Source of the DNA: an uncultured Prevotella sp.
GTDB taxonomy: Bacteria > Bacteroidota > Bacteroidia > Bacteroidales > Bacteroidaceae
Length of the DNA stretch: 5,225 nt
Direction of reading: 5' to 3'
NCBI GenBank assembly: GCA_905372445.1
Contig: CAJPPF010000155.1
Coordinates: 1 to 5,225, forward strand
Every line of letters starts with the position of its first letter. The first letter of the stretch is position 1. Positions 1 to 5,225 of the stretch are shown here, in pieces. The notes below the pieces were generated by a model that saw only the letters and a program-made list of their open reading frames with translations, was not told the DNA's origin and searched no databases. The translations under genes and the position numbers were made by a program.

Positions 1-13
1 TTTGCAGTCCGAA

Positions 14-40
14 TTGGAATGGCTGTTGAGCCATTTCCAA
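14..40 (+). promoter_or_regulatory. Hairpin in the leader upstream of rpmH
   Basis: An inverted repeat pairs 14-24 with 29-40 around a four-base GTTG loop. It gives eleven base pairs with one bulged T at 36. It lies 34 nt before the rpmH start and has no T-tract after it (the next bases are GATAGATG), so it does not look like an intrinsic terminator. It could be a structured 5' leader of the L34 mRNA or the tail of an upstream gene outside the window. No promoter matching the Bacteroidota -33/-7 pattern is visible between 5 and 74; a TTTG sits at bases 1-4, but its context is cut off. Confidence 0.4.
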
Positions 41-74
41 GATAGATGTGCATATTATTAAATAAGATAACAAG

Positions 75-230
75 ATGAAAAGAACATTTCAGCCACACAA
101 CCGTCGCCGTGTAAACAAGCACGGTTTCCGTGAGAGAATGGCAACAAAGAATGGTCGTCGCGTACTGGCTAACCGTCGTGCACATGGCCGCAAAAAGCTC
201 ACCGTATCAAGCGAGAACCACGGTAAGTAA
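75..230 (+). CDS. rpmH: 50S ribosomal protein L34
   Basis: A 51-residue, very basic protein beginning MKRTFQPHNRRRVNKHGFRE. This is the hallmark L34 sequence (KRTFQP, then KHGFRERMATKNGRRVLANRRAHGRKKLT). L34 is a small structural protein of the large ribosomal subunit that contacts 23S rRNA. The length is normal for Bacteroidota, which carry a few residues after the usual KKLTVS end (here SENHGK). The start codon follows an A-rich stretch (AAATAAGATAACAAG) without a Shine-Dalgarno, as expected for this phylum. In many other bacteria rpmH sits beside rnpA and dnaA; here it is followed by its own terminator and then an envelope-related gene cluster. I see no rnpA in the window. The gene is complete. 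Confidence 0.97.
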   Translation: MKRTFQPHNRRRVNKHGFRERMATKNGRRVLANRRAHGRKKLTVSSENHGK

Positions 231-267
231 TATACTTACCCTATAATGGTTCGTCACTCACGACGAC

Positions 268-310
268 AAAAAGCAGCATCAGTCTATAAACGGTCTGATA
301 GCTGCTTTTT
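268..310 (+). terminator. Intrinsic terminator after rpmH
   Basis: A ten-base stem pairs AAAAAGCAGC (268-277) with GCTGCTTTTT (301-310). After a bulged A at 300 the stem continues for five pairs (278-282 with 295-299), leaving a loop of about twelve bases. The right arm ends in five Ts, so the T-tract is part of the stem, and the left arm begins with five As. It lies 37 nt after the rpmH stop. It probably ends or weakens rpmH transcription. The A/T flanks also allow some activity on the opposite strand. Confidence 0.85.
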
Positions 311-332
311 GTGTTAATAAACAGAATCAACA

Positions 333-998
333 ATGCGTTTGTCCGAGTTTATAAATAAGTTTAGAAGTAAATACCTTTGGTATAACCTCCTTGCCATGGC
401 GGGGGTGGTCTTACTGCTGTGTCTGGCATTGAATATCGGGCTTGGTATATATACCCGACATGGTCAGTCGGTAGCAATACCCGATGTCCGTCATAAATCT
501 ATGGTCGAGGCGCGTGCACTGCTTGAGGATGCCGGTCTGACAGTAGTCGTCGGTGATACCGGCTACGTTAAGGAGTTGCCTGCCGATTGTGTGCTTGAAC
601 AGTCGCCGGAGCCAGGTAAAAGGGTCAAGGTAGGGCATGGCATAACTCTTATTGTGAATGCTTCAAGCACTCCGACACTGACATTGCCCGACATCGTCGA
701 CAACTCTTCTTCACGTGAGGCTCTCGCACGACTCAAGGCTATGGGCTTCAAGGTCGGTATGCCGCAATTCGTCGATGGCGAGAAAGACTGGGTATACGGT
801 GTTCTTGTCGACGGTCAGGCACGTGCAGCAGGCGACAGGATACCTGTCAGCAAGACCGTGGTAATACAGATTGGCAACGGAATGCTGTCGCCGGAAGATT
901 CTGTTAATTATATTGATTACGACCTATATAGTGGAGAAAGCAGAGGCGGCGACCGGCATGATGTGGGCGAAGTAGATGATTTTGTAGAGATACCATAG
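333..998 (+). CDS. Membrane-anchored PASTA-domain protein (no kinase domain)
   Basis: A 221-residue single-pass membrane protein. Residues 1-16 are short, basic and probably cytoplasmic. Residues about 17-39 form one hydrophobic segment, and the rest should be periplasmic. Two PASTA repeats follow: about 46-110 (VAIPDV, then EARALLEDAGL, then VLEQSPEPGKRVKVG) and about 115-182 (LTLPDIVDNSS, then ALARLKAMGFKVG, then GDRIPVSKTVVIQIG). The tail, 184-221, is acidic and low in complexity. PASTA domains in Ser/Thr kinases and penicillin-binding proteins of Gram-positive bacteria bind peptidoglycan or muropeptides. Here there is no kinase or transpeptidase domain, so the protein may be a wall sensor or scaffold; that role is inferred. 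Similar stand-alone PASTA proteins beside RluD and Ddl genes are, as I recall, usual in Bacteroidales. The start lies after an A-rich stretch, 22 nt beyond the rpmH terminator. Confidence 0.9.
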   Translation: MRLSEFINKFRSKYLWYNLLAMAGVVLLLCLALNIGLGIYTRHGQSVAIPDVRHKSMVEARALLEDAGLTVVVGDTGYVKELPADCVLEQSPEPGKRVKVGHGITLIVNASSTPTLTLPDIVDNSSSREALARLKAMGFKVGMPQFVDGEKDWVYGVLVDGQARAAGDRIPVSKTVVIQIGNGMLSPEDSVNYIDYDLYSGESRGGDRHDVGEVDDFVEIP

Positions 999-1009
999 TC
1001 TGGAAGCGT

Positions 1010-2077
1010 ATGATAGATGAAACTATTGACTGTAAAGACGACCTTGACGACATAGAGCCTTCGCTTTATGAGCATTTCCGCATTGTTGCTGATGCCGGAC
1101 AGATAGCTACACGTGTCGACAGGTTCATGACCGAGAAACTTCAGCATTCTTCGCGCAACCGAATACAAAAGGCTGCCGATGCCGGTTTTGTGCATGTCAA
1201 CGACAAACCTGTAAAAAGCAATTATAAGGTGCGTGCAGGTGATGTCGTGACCCTCATGCTCGACCGTCCACGTCACGATACATCCATTCTTCCTGAGAAT
1301 ATACCTCTCGATGTCGTCTACGAAGATACCGAAGTGTTGGTTATCAACAAGCCTGCCGGACTTGTTGTGCATCCAGGTGTGGGCAATTTCACCGGTACAC
1401 TTGTTAATGCCCTTGCTTATTATTTCCGCGATTTGCCTTCATACGATCCAAACGACCCGGAGGTGGGCTTGGTGCATCGTATAGACAAGGACACAAGCGG
1501 TTTACTCGTTATAGCAAAGACTCCGGAGGCAAAGACATCGCTCGGTGCACAGTTCTTCAACAAGACCACACATCGTTCTTATCATGCTCTCGTATGGGGG
1601 CATTTCGTTGAAGACGAGGGACGCATTGAAGGCAATATCACACGTGACCCGAAGGATCGTCTGCGTATGACCGTCGCTGAGCCTGACTCAGGCATCGGCA
1701 AACCTGCCGTGACGCACTACAAGGTAATCGAACGTTTCGGATATGTGACACTCTTGGAATGTATTCTCGAAACAGGACGAACTCATCAGATACGTGCTCA
1801 CATGAGACATATTGGTCATCCGTTGTTTGCCGATGAGCGATATGGCGGAATGGAAATACTCCGTGGTGAGCGCAGCGCCTCTTATAAAGCATATATACAG
1901 AACTGTTTTAATCTCTGCCAGCGCCAGGCACTTCATGCTCGCACATTAGGATTTTTGCATCCTAAGACAAAGCAGCAGATGGACTTCACCTCCGAGCTGC
2001 CTTCCGATCTCGACAGACTAATAAATAAATGGCGTGCCTACATTAGCGGCACAACAAAAGATACTTTCTTAAAATGA
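1010..2077 (+). CDS. rluD: RluD-family 23S rRNA pseudouridine synthase
   Basis: A 355-residue protein of the RluA/RluC/RluD family, which converts specific uridines in large-subunit rRNA to pseudouridine in the cytoplasm. An acidic N-terminal extension (residues 1-22) precedes an S4 RNA-binding domain at about 33-90 (TRVDRFM, SRNRIQKAADAGFVHVND). The catalytic domain follows: NKPAGLVVHPG at 113-123, HRIDKDTSGLLVIAK at 156-170 with the expected catalytic aspartate D159, and ETGRTHQIRAHM at 254-265 followed by GHPLFADERYGG. RluD in E. coli modifies U1911, U1915 and U1917 in helix 69; that this protein has the same targets is inferred, since RluC-like paralogues share these motifs. It begins 11 nt after the PASTA gene and its stop overlaps the ddl start (ATGA), which suggests translational coupling. 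The gene is complete. Confidence 0.93.
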   Translation: MIDETIDCKDDLDDIEPSLYEHFRIVADAGQIATRVDRFMTEKLQHSSRNRIQKAADAGFVHVNDKPVKSNYKVRAGDVVTLMLDRPRHDTSILPENIPLDVVYEDTEVLVINKPAGLVVHPGVGNFTGTLVNALAYYFRDLPSYDPNDPEVGLVHRIDKDTSGLLVIAKTPEAKTSLGAQFFNKTTHRSYHALVWGHFVEDEGRIEGNITRDPKDRLRMTVAEPDSGIGKPAVTHYKVIERFGYVTLLECILETGRTHQIRAHMRHIGHPLFADERYGGMEILRGERSASYKAYIQNCFNLCQRQALHARTLGFLHPKTKQQMDFTSELPSDLDRLINKWRAYISGTTKDTFLK

Positions 2078-3063
2078 GGAAAATAGCAATCATTTGTGGA
2101 GGCGATTCGTCGGAGCATGATGTTTCCATGCGCTCCGGTGCGGGTCTCTATTCATTCTTTGATAAAGAACGATATGACGTTAAACTCGTCGAAACACGCG
2201 GTCTCGAATGGAACGTCCATCTTGCCGATGGCATAATGGCTCCCATCGACCGTAATGACTTCACATATATGGAGAATGGCGAGAAGAAGAACTTTGATTA
2301 CGTATATATCACCATTCACGGTGCTCCGGGTGAGAATGGAGTTCTTCAGGGTTACTTCGAACTTCTTGGTATTCCGTATTCCACATGCGGTGTCCTTGTC
2401 GAAGCGCTCACATTCGATAAGTTCGCGCTCAATAACTATCTCCGCGCATTCGGTGTGAACGTCGCCGATTCTGTGCTCATACGTAAGACTGACAAGCAAC
2501 GCCTTTCCAATGCCGACGTCGTGGCGCGTCTCGGACTGCCGTGCTTCGTGAAGCCTTCAGCCGATGGTTCCAGCTATGGCGTCAGTAAGGTGAAGAGCGT
2601 CGATGAGATGGACGCTGCCCTCGAACTGGCTTTCTCTGAAAGCGACGAAGTGATGATAGAGGGATTCCTCGACGGCACGGAGCTGTCGCAGGGATGCTTC
2701 AAGACCAAGACACAGTCGGTGGTGTTGCCTGCTACGGAAGTTGTCACCGACAACGAGTTCTTCGACTATGATGCGAAATACAACGGACAGGTCGACGAGA
2801 TAACCCCTGCACGCATTGCCGCCGACACCGCAGAGCGTGTTGCAGCGGAAACCAGCCGCATATACGACATACTGCATTGCAACGGTATCATCCGGGTGGA
2901 TTATATCATCTCAAAGGATGTTGACGGCTCGGATAAGATCAATATGCTTGAGATAAACACCACACCGGGCATGACCGCTACGTCGTTCATACCGCAGCAG
3001 GTTCGTGCCGCTGGTCTTGACATCAGCAAGGTGCTAAGTGATATTGTAGAGAATCAGTTTTAA
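2074..3063 (+). CDS. ddl: D-alanine--D-alanine ligase
   Basis: A 329-residue ATP-grasp ligase that joins two D-alanines, using ATP, to make the dipeptide added to the peptidoglycan precursor by MurF. Family motifs appear in order: CGGDSSEHDVS at 8-18; HGAPGENGVLQG at 82-93 (more often GEDG); the ATP-grasp loop KPSADGSSYGVSKV at 160-173; the omega-loop DYDAKY at 231-236; RVDY at 274-277; and LEINTTPGMT at 292-301, which holds the metal-binding Glu and Asn. The Lys-Tyr pair at 235-236 is the form found in D-Ala-D-Ala enzymes such as E. coli DdlB, so a VanA-type D-lactate ligase is unlikely. Length is normal for the family. The start codon overlaps the stop of the preceding pseudouridine synthase gene, and the next gene starts 17 nt downstream. 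It is cytoplasmic and expected to be essential. Confidence 0.96.
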   Translation: MRKIAIICGGDSSEHDVSMRSGAGLYSFFDKERYDVKLVETRGLEWNVHLADGIMAPIDRNDFTYMENGEKKNFDYVYITIHGAPGENGVLQGYFELLGIPYSTCGVLVEALTFDKFALNNYLRAFGVNVADSVLIRKTDKQRLSNADVVARLGLPCFVKPSADGSSYGVSKVKSVDEMDAALELAFSESDEVMIEGFLDGTELSQGCFKTKTQSVVLPATEVVTDNEFFDYDAKYNGQVDEITPARIAADTAERVAAETSRIYDILHCNGIIRVDYIISKDVDGSDKINMLEINTTPGMTATSFIPQQVRAAGLDISKVLSDIVENQF

Positions 3064-3080
3064 CTTCAAAATATTCATAT

Positions 3081-4256
3081 ATGGCAAAACTTTCGGATTT
3101 TGATGATATCCGTCCTTATTCATCCGGCGAACTACAGCCTGCCTTGCGCGATTTACTGAAAGACCGTCAGTTTCGCGTCATGCTCAAGGGCTTTGCCCCG
3201 TGGCTTCCTGCTTTTGTCATTGATAATGTTCTTAAGTTAGGATTCATTGGTGTGCGTACGACAACCGATTTCCAACGTCGTTTCATGAAACACGTCGTAT
3301 ATTACGTTCTGCGTAAATCCTCCGACGGCTACACATTCCATAACCACAAGTCGGTAACATGGGAGCGTCGCTACACTTTTGTGAGCAACCATCGTGATAT
3401 CGTGCTCGATTCTGCCATACTCGACTATCTGCTCTTTAAAGCCAAGGCGCCCACCACGTGCGAGATTGCCATTGGCGACAACCTTCTCATATACCCTTGG
3501 ATACGCATCCTTGTGAAGATGAATAAAGCATTCATCGTTCATCGTTCGCTTACTCCAAAGGAGATGATGAAGAGCTCCATAAAGATGAGCGAGTATATGC
3601 ACTTCGCTATCAACGAGAAGAAAGAGAATATATGGATTGCGCAGCGCGAGGGACGTTCGAAGGATTCCAGCGACCACACCCAGGAGTCGGTGCTGAAGAT
3701 GCTTGCCTTGGGTTTCGACGGTTCACACGCTGATGCTCTGCGCGATATGAATATCGTGCCGCTTACCATTAGTTATGAATACGACCCCTGCGACTATCTC
3801 AAGGCAAAGGAGTATCAGTTGAAACGTGACAACCCGTCATATAAAAAGAGCCGTCAGGACGATCTTGACAATATGAAGACGGGAATATTCGGTTATAAGG
3901 GACGCATACATTACGCCACCTCGCCGTGTATTAACGAATGGCTCGACGAGCTTGCCGACCTCCAGGTGCAGGAGTTCTATCAGGAAGTGGCGCGTCGTAT
4001 GGACACACAGATACACAGCAACTACCGTCTCTTTCCCGGCAATTACATTGCTCTAGACCGTCTCAACGGCACCAAGGAATGGACATCACAATACACCGAC
4101 GCCGACAAGAAACGCTTCGATAAATATATCGAGGGGCAGGTGGCAAAGATAGACATCCCCGATAAAGACGAGGCATTCCTCACTGAGCGCATCCTTACGA
4201 TGTATGCCAACCCCCTGCGCAACTATCTTCAGACTAAGAAAACAACAAGACTATGA
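3081..4256 (+). CDS. PlsB/PlsC-like glycerophospholipid acyltransferase
   Basis: A 391-residue protein of the lysophospholipid/glycerol-phosphate acyltransferase superfamily, usually annotated as 1-acyl-sn-glycerol-3-phosphate acyltransferase. The four family blocks can be read in order: SNHRDIVLD (102-110), GDNLLIYPWIRILVKMNKAF then IVHRS (132-155), IWIAQREGRSKD (184-195) and IVPLTISYEYDPCD (225-238). Blocks 2 to 4 resemble PlsB (GDNL...FIxR, ExGRS, VPxxIxYE) more than small PlsC enzymes. In block 1 the spacing from His104 to Asp110 is HX5D rather than the classical HX4D; Asp106 is another acidic candidate. Residues 240-391 are a hydrophilic C-terminal region of unknown role. No obvious membrane-spanning helix is seen, although 35-55 is fairly hydrophobic. 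Substrate (glycerol-3-phosphate, lysophosphatidate or another lipid) cannot be settled from sequence. The stop overlaps the start of the next gene (ATGA). Confidence 0.85.
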   Translation: MAKLSDFDDIRPYSSGELQPALRDLLKDRQFRVMLKGFAPWLPAFVIDNVLKLGFIGVRTTTDFQRRFMKHVVYYVLRKSSDGYTFHNHKSVTWERRYTFVSNHRDIVLDSAILDYLLFKAKAPTTCEIAIGDNLLIYPWIRILVKMNKAFIVHRSLTPKEMMKSSIKMSEYMHFAINEKKENIWIAQREGRSKDSSDHTQESVLKMLALGFDGSHADALRDMNIVPLTISYEYDPCDYLKAKEYQLKRDNPSYKKSRQDDLDNMKTGIFGYKGRIHYATSPCINEWLDELADLQVQEFYQEVARRMDTQIHSNYRLFPGNYIALDRLNGTKEWTSQYTDADKKRFDKYIEGQVAKIDIPDKDEAFLTERILTMYANPLRNYLQTKKTTRL

Positions 4257-4936
4257 TACGCCCGATACAGTTTTTACGCCATTACATGCCAATTCTTGCA
4301 TTCTTCGGATTGGCTGTTGCCGGCAGCTCCTGCAAGCAGGAAACCTACGAGCCTGGCGACGGAAAGTATTCTTTCCTGCGTAGTGATTTCGTTGAAGTAG
4401 CCACCAATGCCTCCGGCGCGATAGTTGCTTTCAATACCGACGACAACCGCCGGTTGACACTCAAGACACCCATGGCAACACGAGACCTTAAAGCCGACAC
4501 CATATACCGTGCATTGGTCTATTACTCCGAGCCGACAAGTGGCAATCTTGAGGTCAGGAATATCCGCATGATTAATGTCAGCCGCCCTTGGACAGCTAAT
4601 GATACTCAAGAGATGAAGACCGACCCGACGGGATGGGAGAGCGCCTGGATAAGCAACAACAGGAAGTATCTCAATCTGGCACTCAACCTCAAGGTTGGCG
4701 TCAGCTACGACAAAGAGGCTGACACACGGCACATCGTCTCGGTGAGAAAAGACAGCGTCATCGACCGCCACGTATTTCTTACGCTTTATCACGACCAGAA
4801 CGGCGTGCCGGAGTATTACACCCATAAATCATTCCTCAGCATTCCTCTTGGCAAAGATGTGCAGCCAGGCGATGCCTTCACCATAACGGTCAACACTTAC
4901 AATGGCTTGAAGAAAAAGACAGTTTACGTGCCGTAG
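4253..4936 (+). CDS. NigD-like lipoprotein
   Basis: A 227-residue secreted lipoprotein. A basic start and a hydrophobic stretch (about 11-24) lead to GSSC with Cys27 as the likely lipidated residue. The -3 position is Gly rather than Leu, a relaxed lipobox of the kind seen in Bacteroidota. The mature part reads as two beta-rich domains: about 38-111 (SFLRSDFVEV, AFNTDDNRRLTLKTP, RALVYYSEP, VRNIRMINVSRP), matching the OB-like N-terminal domain of NigD-like proteins, and about 128-227 (WESAWISNNRKYLNLALNLK, then HVFLTLYHDQNGVPEYY, ending TITVNTYNG), matching the C-terminal sandwich. NigD-like proteins are common in Bacteroidales and their biochemical function is not established. After Cys27 the sequence KQETYE has few acidic residues, so surface export by a lipoprotein export signal is uncertain. 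It is the last gene of the unit, overlapping the acyltransferase stop by ATGA. Confidence 0.75.
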   Translation: MIRPIQFLRHYMPILAFFGLAVAGSSCKQETYEPGDGKYSFLRSDFVEVATNASGAIVAFNTDDNRRLTLKTPMATRDLKADTIYRALVYYSEPTSGNLEVRNIRMINVSRPWTANDTQEMKTDPTGWESAWISNNRKYLNLALNLKVGVSYDKEADTRHIVSVRKDSVIDRHVFLTLYHDQNGVPEYYTHKSFLSIPLGKDVQPGDAFTITVNTYNGLKKKTVYVP

Positions 4937-4968
4937 ACCAACAATCCCGGCCCCGGCAGACAAACCCA

Positions 4969-5011
4969 TATACCCTGTTTGGCTCTTCGTCAAACAGGGT
5001 ATACTTTTTTT
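4969..5011 (+). terminator. Intrinsic terminator closing the five-gene unit
   Basis: A perfect thirteen-base-pair stem pairs TATACCCTGTTTG (4969-4981) with CAAACAGGGTATA (4991-5003). The loop is nine bases and seven Ts follow at 5005-5011. It lies 32 nt after the lipoprotein stop. On the minus strand the bases beyond the stem are GC-rich and not T-rich, so it should work only for plus-strand transcription. Confidence 0.93.
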
Positions 5012-5101
5012 GTAGTCGATACGTTCTCCACGGCTTTTATGAAGATGAAATGTATGCCGCCCCACAGATTCTACAGCTCTATTGTGTCAATCTGAATTAT
5101 C
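5012..5101. other. Spacer after the operon terminator with nothing recognisable
   Basis: This 90-base stretch holds only a very short open frame (ATG at 5030, about 18 codons, MKMKCMPPHR and onward) with no sign of being a gene. I see no repeat, RNA gene or clear promoter. Confidence 0.6.
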
Positions 5102-5224
5102 CTACTCCATTTTGCCATAATAAATTCCTTCTGATATAATTAAACAATCAAAAACTGTTTCCTGTTTTTCATTTAACCCAAAACGGTCAATAGATTCCTT
5201 GCCTGATTTCGTTTGATTGTTGAG
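5102..5224 (-). CDS. Possible C-terminal end of a minus-strand gene of unknown function (partial)
   Basis: Read on the minus strand, 40 codons stay open from the right window edge to a TAG at 5104-5102. They end in FGLNEKQETVFDCLII, then SEGIYYGKME. The codons show a coding-like pattern: many begin with G (GAA, GGC, GAT, GAC, GTT) and many have A in the second position. No family can be recognised. The start would lie beyond 5225. The stretch is about 33% GC, much lower than the genes to the left, so it could be a transferred gene or simply AT-rich spacer with a chance open frame; 40 codons is too short to exclude chance. If real, it converges on the plus-strand operon. It conflicts with the promoter reading of the same bases. 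Confidence 0.33.
   Translation of the reverse strand, partial: LNNQTKSGKESIDRFGLNEKQETVFDCLIISEGIYYGKME
5111..5140 (+). promoter_or_regulatory. Candidate promoter reading rightward out of the window
   Basis: TTGCCA (5112-5117) and TATAAT (5135-5140) are separated by 17 bases, which is a near-consensus layout for an E. coli type sigma-70 promoter. In Bacteroidota terms, TTTG at 5111-5114 fits the -33 box and lies 20 bases before TATAATTA, which only partly fits the TAnnTTTG -7 box. Transcription would start near 5147 and serve a gene beyond the window. AT-rich DNA produces such matches by chance, and the same bases are open on the minus strand, so this is weak. Confidence 0.25.
5143..5221. 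repeat. Ten-base inverted repeat in the AT-rich right edge
   Basis: AACAATCAAA at 5143-5152 is the exact reverse complement of TTTGATTGTT at 5212-5221, with 59 bases between the arms. The spacing is long for a simple hairpin. Between them lies a small hairpin, AAAAAC (5150-5155) with GTTTTT (5164-5169), which overlaps the left arm. The pair could be protein-binding half-sites, a leader structure or chance. The right arm almost reaches the window end, so the full element may be cut off. Confidence 0.45.
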
Positions 5225-5225
5225 C

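Noticed and set aside
1..60. Possible 3' end of an upstream gene (an open frame from base 2 ending at TAA 59-61)
   Set aside because: The frame has fewer than 20 codons, gives no recognisable sequence and runs through the hairpin, so it cannot be supported.
251..266. Small hairpin TCGTC / GACGA before the rpmH terminator
   Set aside because: It has only five base pairs with a six-base loop and no supporting context; chance is likely.
334..341. TGCGTTTG as a -7 box with TTTG at 308-311 as the -33 box
   Set aside because: It has a mismatch at an important position and a 22-base spacer, and it would start transcription inside the PASTA gene after its ATG.
917..1372. Minus-strand open frame of 151 codons across the PASTA/rluD junction
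   Set aside because: It crosses two well-supported plus-strand genes and shows no family features, so it is a shadow frame.
3237..3677. Minus-strand open frame of 146 codons inside the acyltransferase gene
   Set aside because: It lies opposite the conserved acyltransferase motif blocks and has no recognisable motif.
4274..4825. Minus-strand open frame of 183 codons opposite the NigD-like lipoprotein gene
   Set aside because: The plus-strand frame has a lipobox, family-like domains and operon context. The antisense product has no recognisable domain and many Cys, His and Val residues typical of shadow translation.
5030..5086. Short plus-strand open frame beginning MKMKCMPPHR
   Set aside because: It has about 18 codons, sits just after a terminator, and shows no coding signal or family.

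Overview
This window looks like a piece of core chromosome from a member of the Bacteroidota, most likely order Bacteroidales (gut families such as Muribaculaceae, Prevotellaceae or Bacteroidaceae). Four things point there: the gene order rpmH - kinase-less PASTA protein - RluD-type pseudouridine synthase - D-Ala-D-Ala ligase - acyltransferase - NigD-like lipoprotein; AT-rich sequence rather than a clear Shine-Dalgarno before most starts; a relaxed Bacteroidota-style lipobox; and protein sequences that read like the Bacteroides versions of these families. The assignment comes from recognition of the sequences, not from a search.

Layout. Bases 1-74 are the leader of rpmH and contain a hairpin. 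rpmH (75-230, ribosomal protein L34) is followed by a strong intrinsic terminator (268-310). The next gene starts only 22 nt after that terminator. Five tightly packed plus-strand genes follow: a membrane-anchored double-PASTA protein (333-998), an RluD-family 23S rRNA pseudouridine synthase (1010-2077), Ddl (2074-3063), a PlsB/PlsC-type acyltransferase (3081-4256) and a NigD-like lipoprotein (4253-4936). Two junctions are ATGA overlaps. A second strong terminator (4969-5011) closes the unit. The last ~125 bases are much more AT-rich (about 33% GC by hand count at 5101-5225). They hold either the end of a convergent minus-strand gene or a promoter region for a gene to the right; both readings are recorded.

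How the genes fit together. The unit combines translation (L34, rRNA modification) with envelope construction: Ddl makes the D-Ala-D-Ala dipeptide for peptidoglycan, PASTA domains are known in other bacteria to bind peptidoglycan or muropeptides, the acyltransferase probably acts in phospholipid synthesis, and the lipoprotein is an envelope component. This is a growth-linked housekeeping cluster. I see no mobile element, CRISPR array, tRNA, rRNA or clear new system. The points most worth a second look are the non-canonical HX5D spacing in the acyltransferase, the terminator placed directly before a gene with no room for a promoter, the PASTA protein without a kinase, and the AT-rich right edge.
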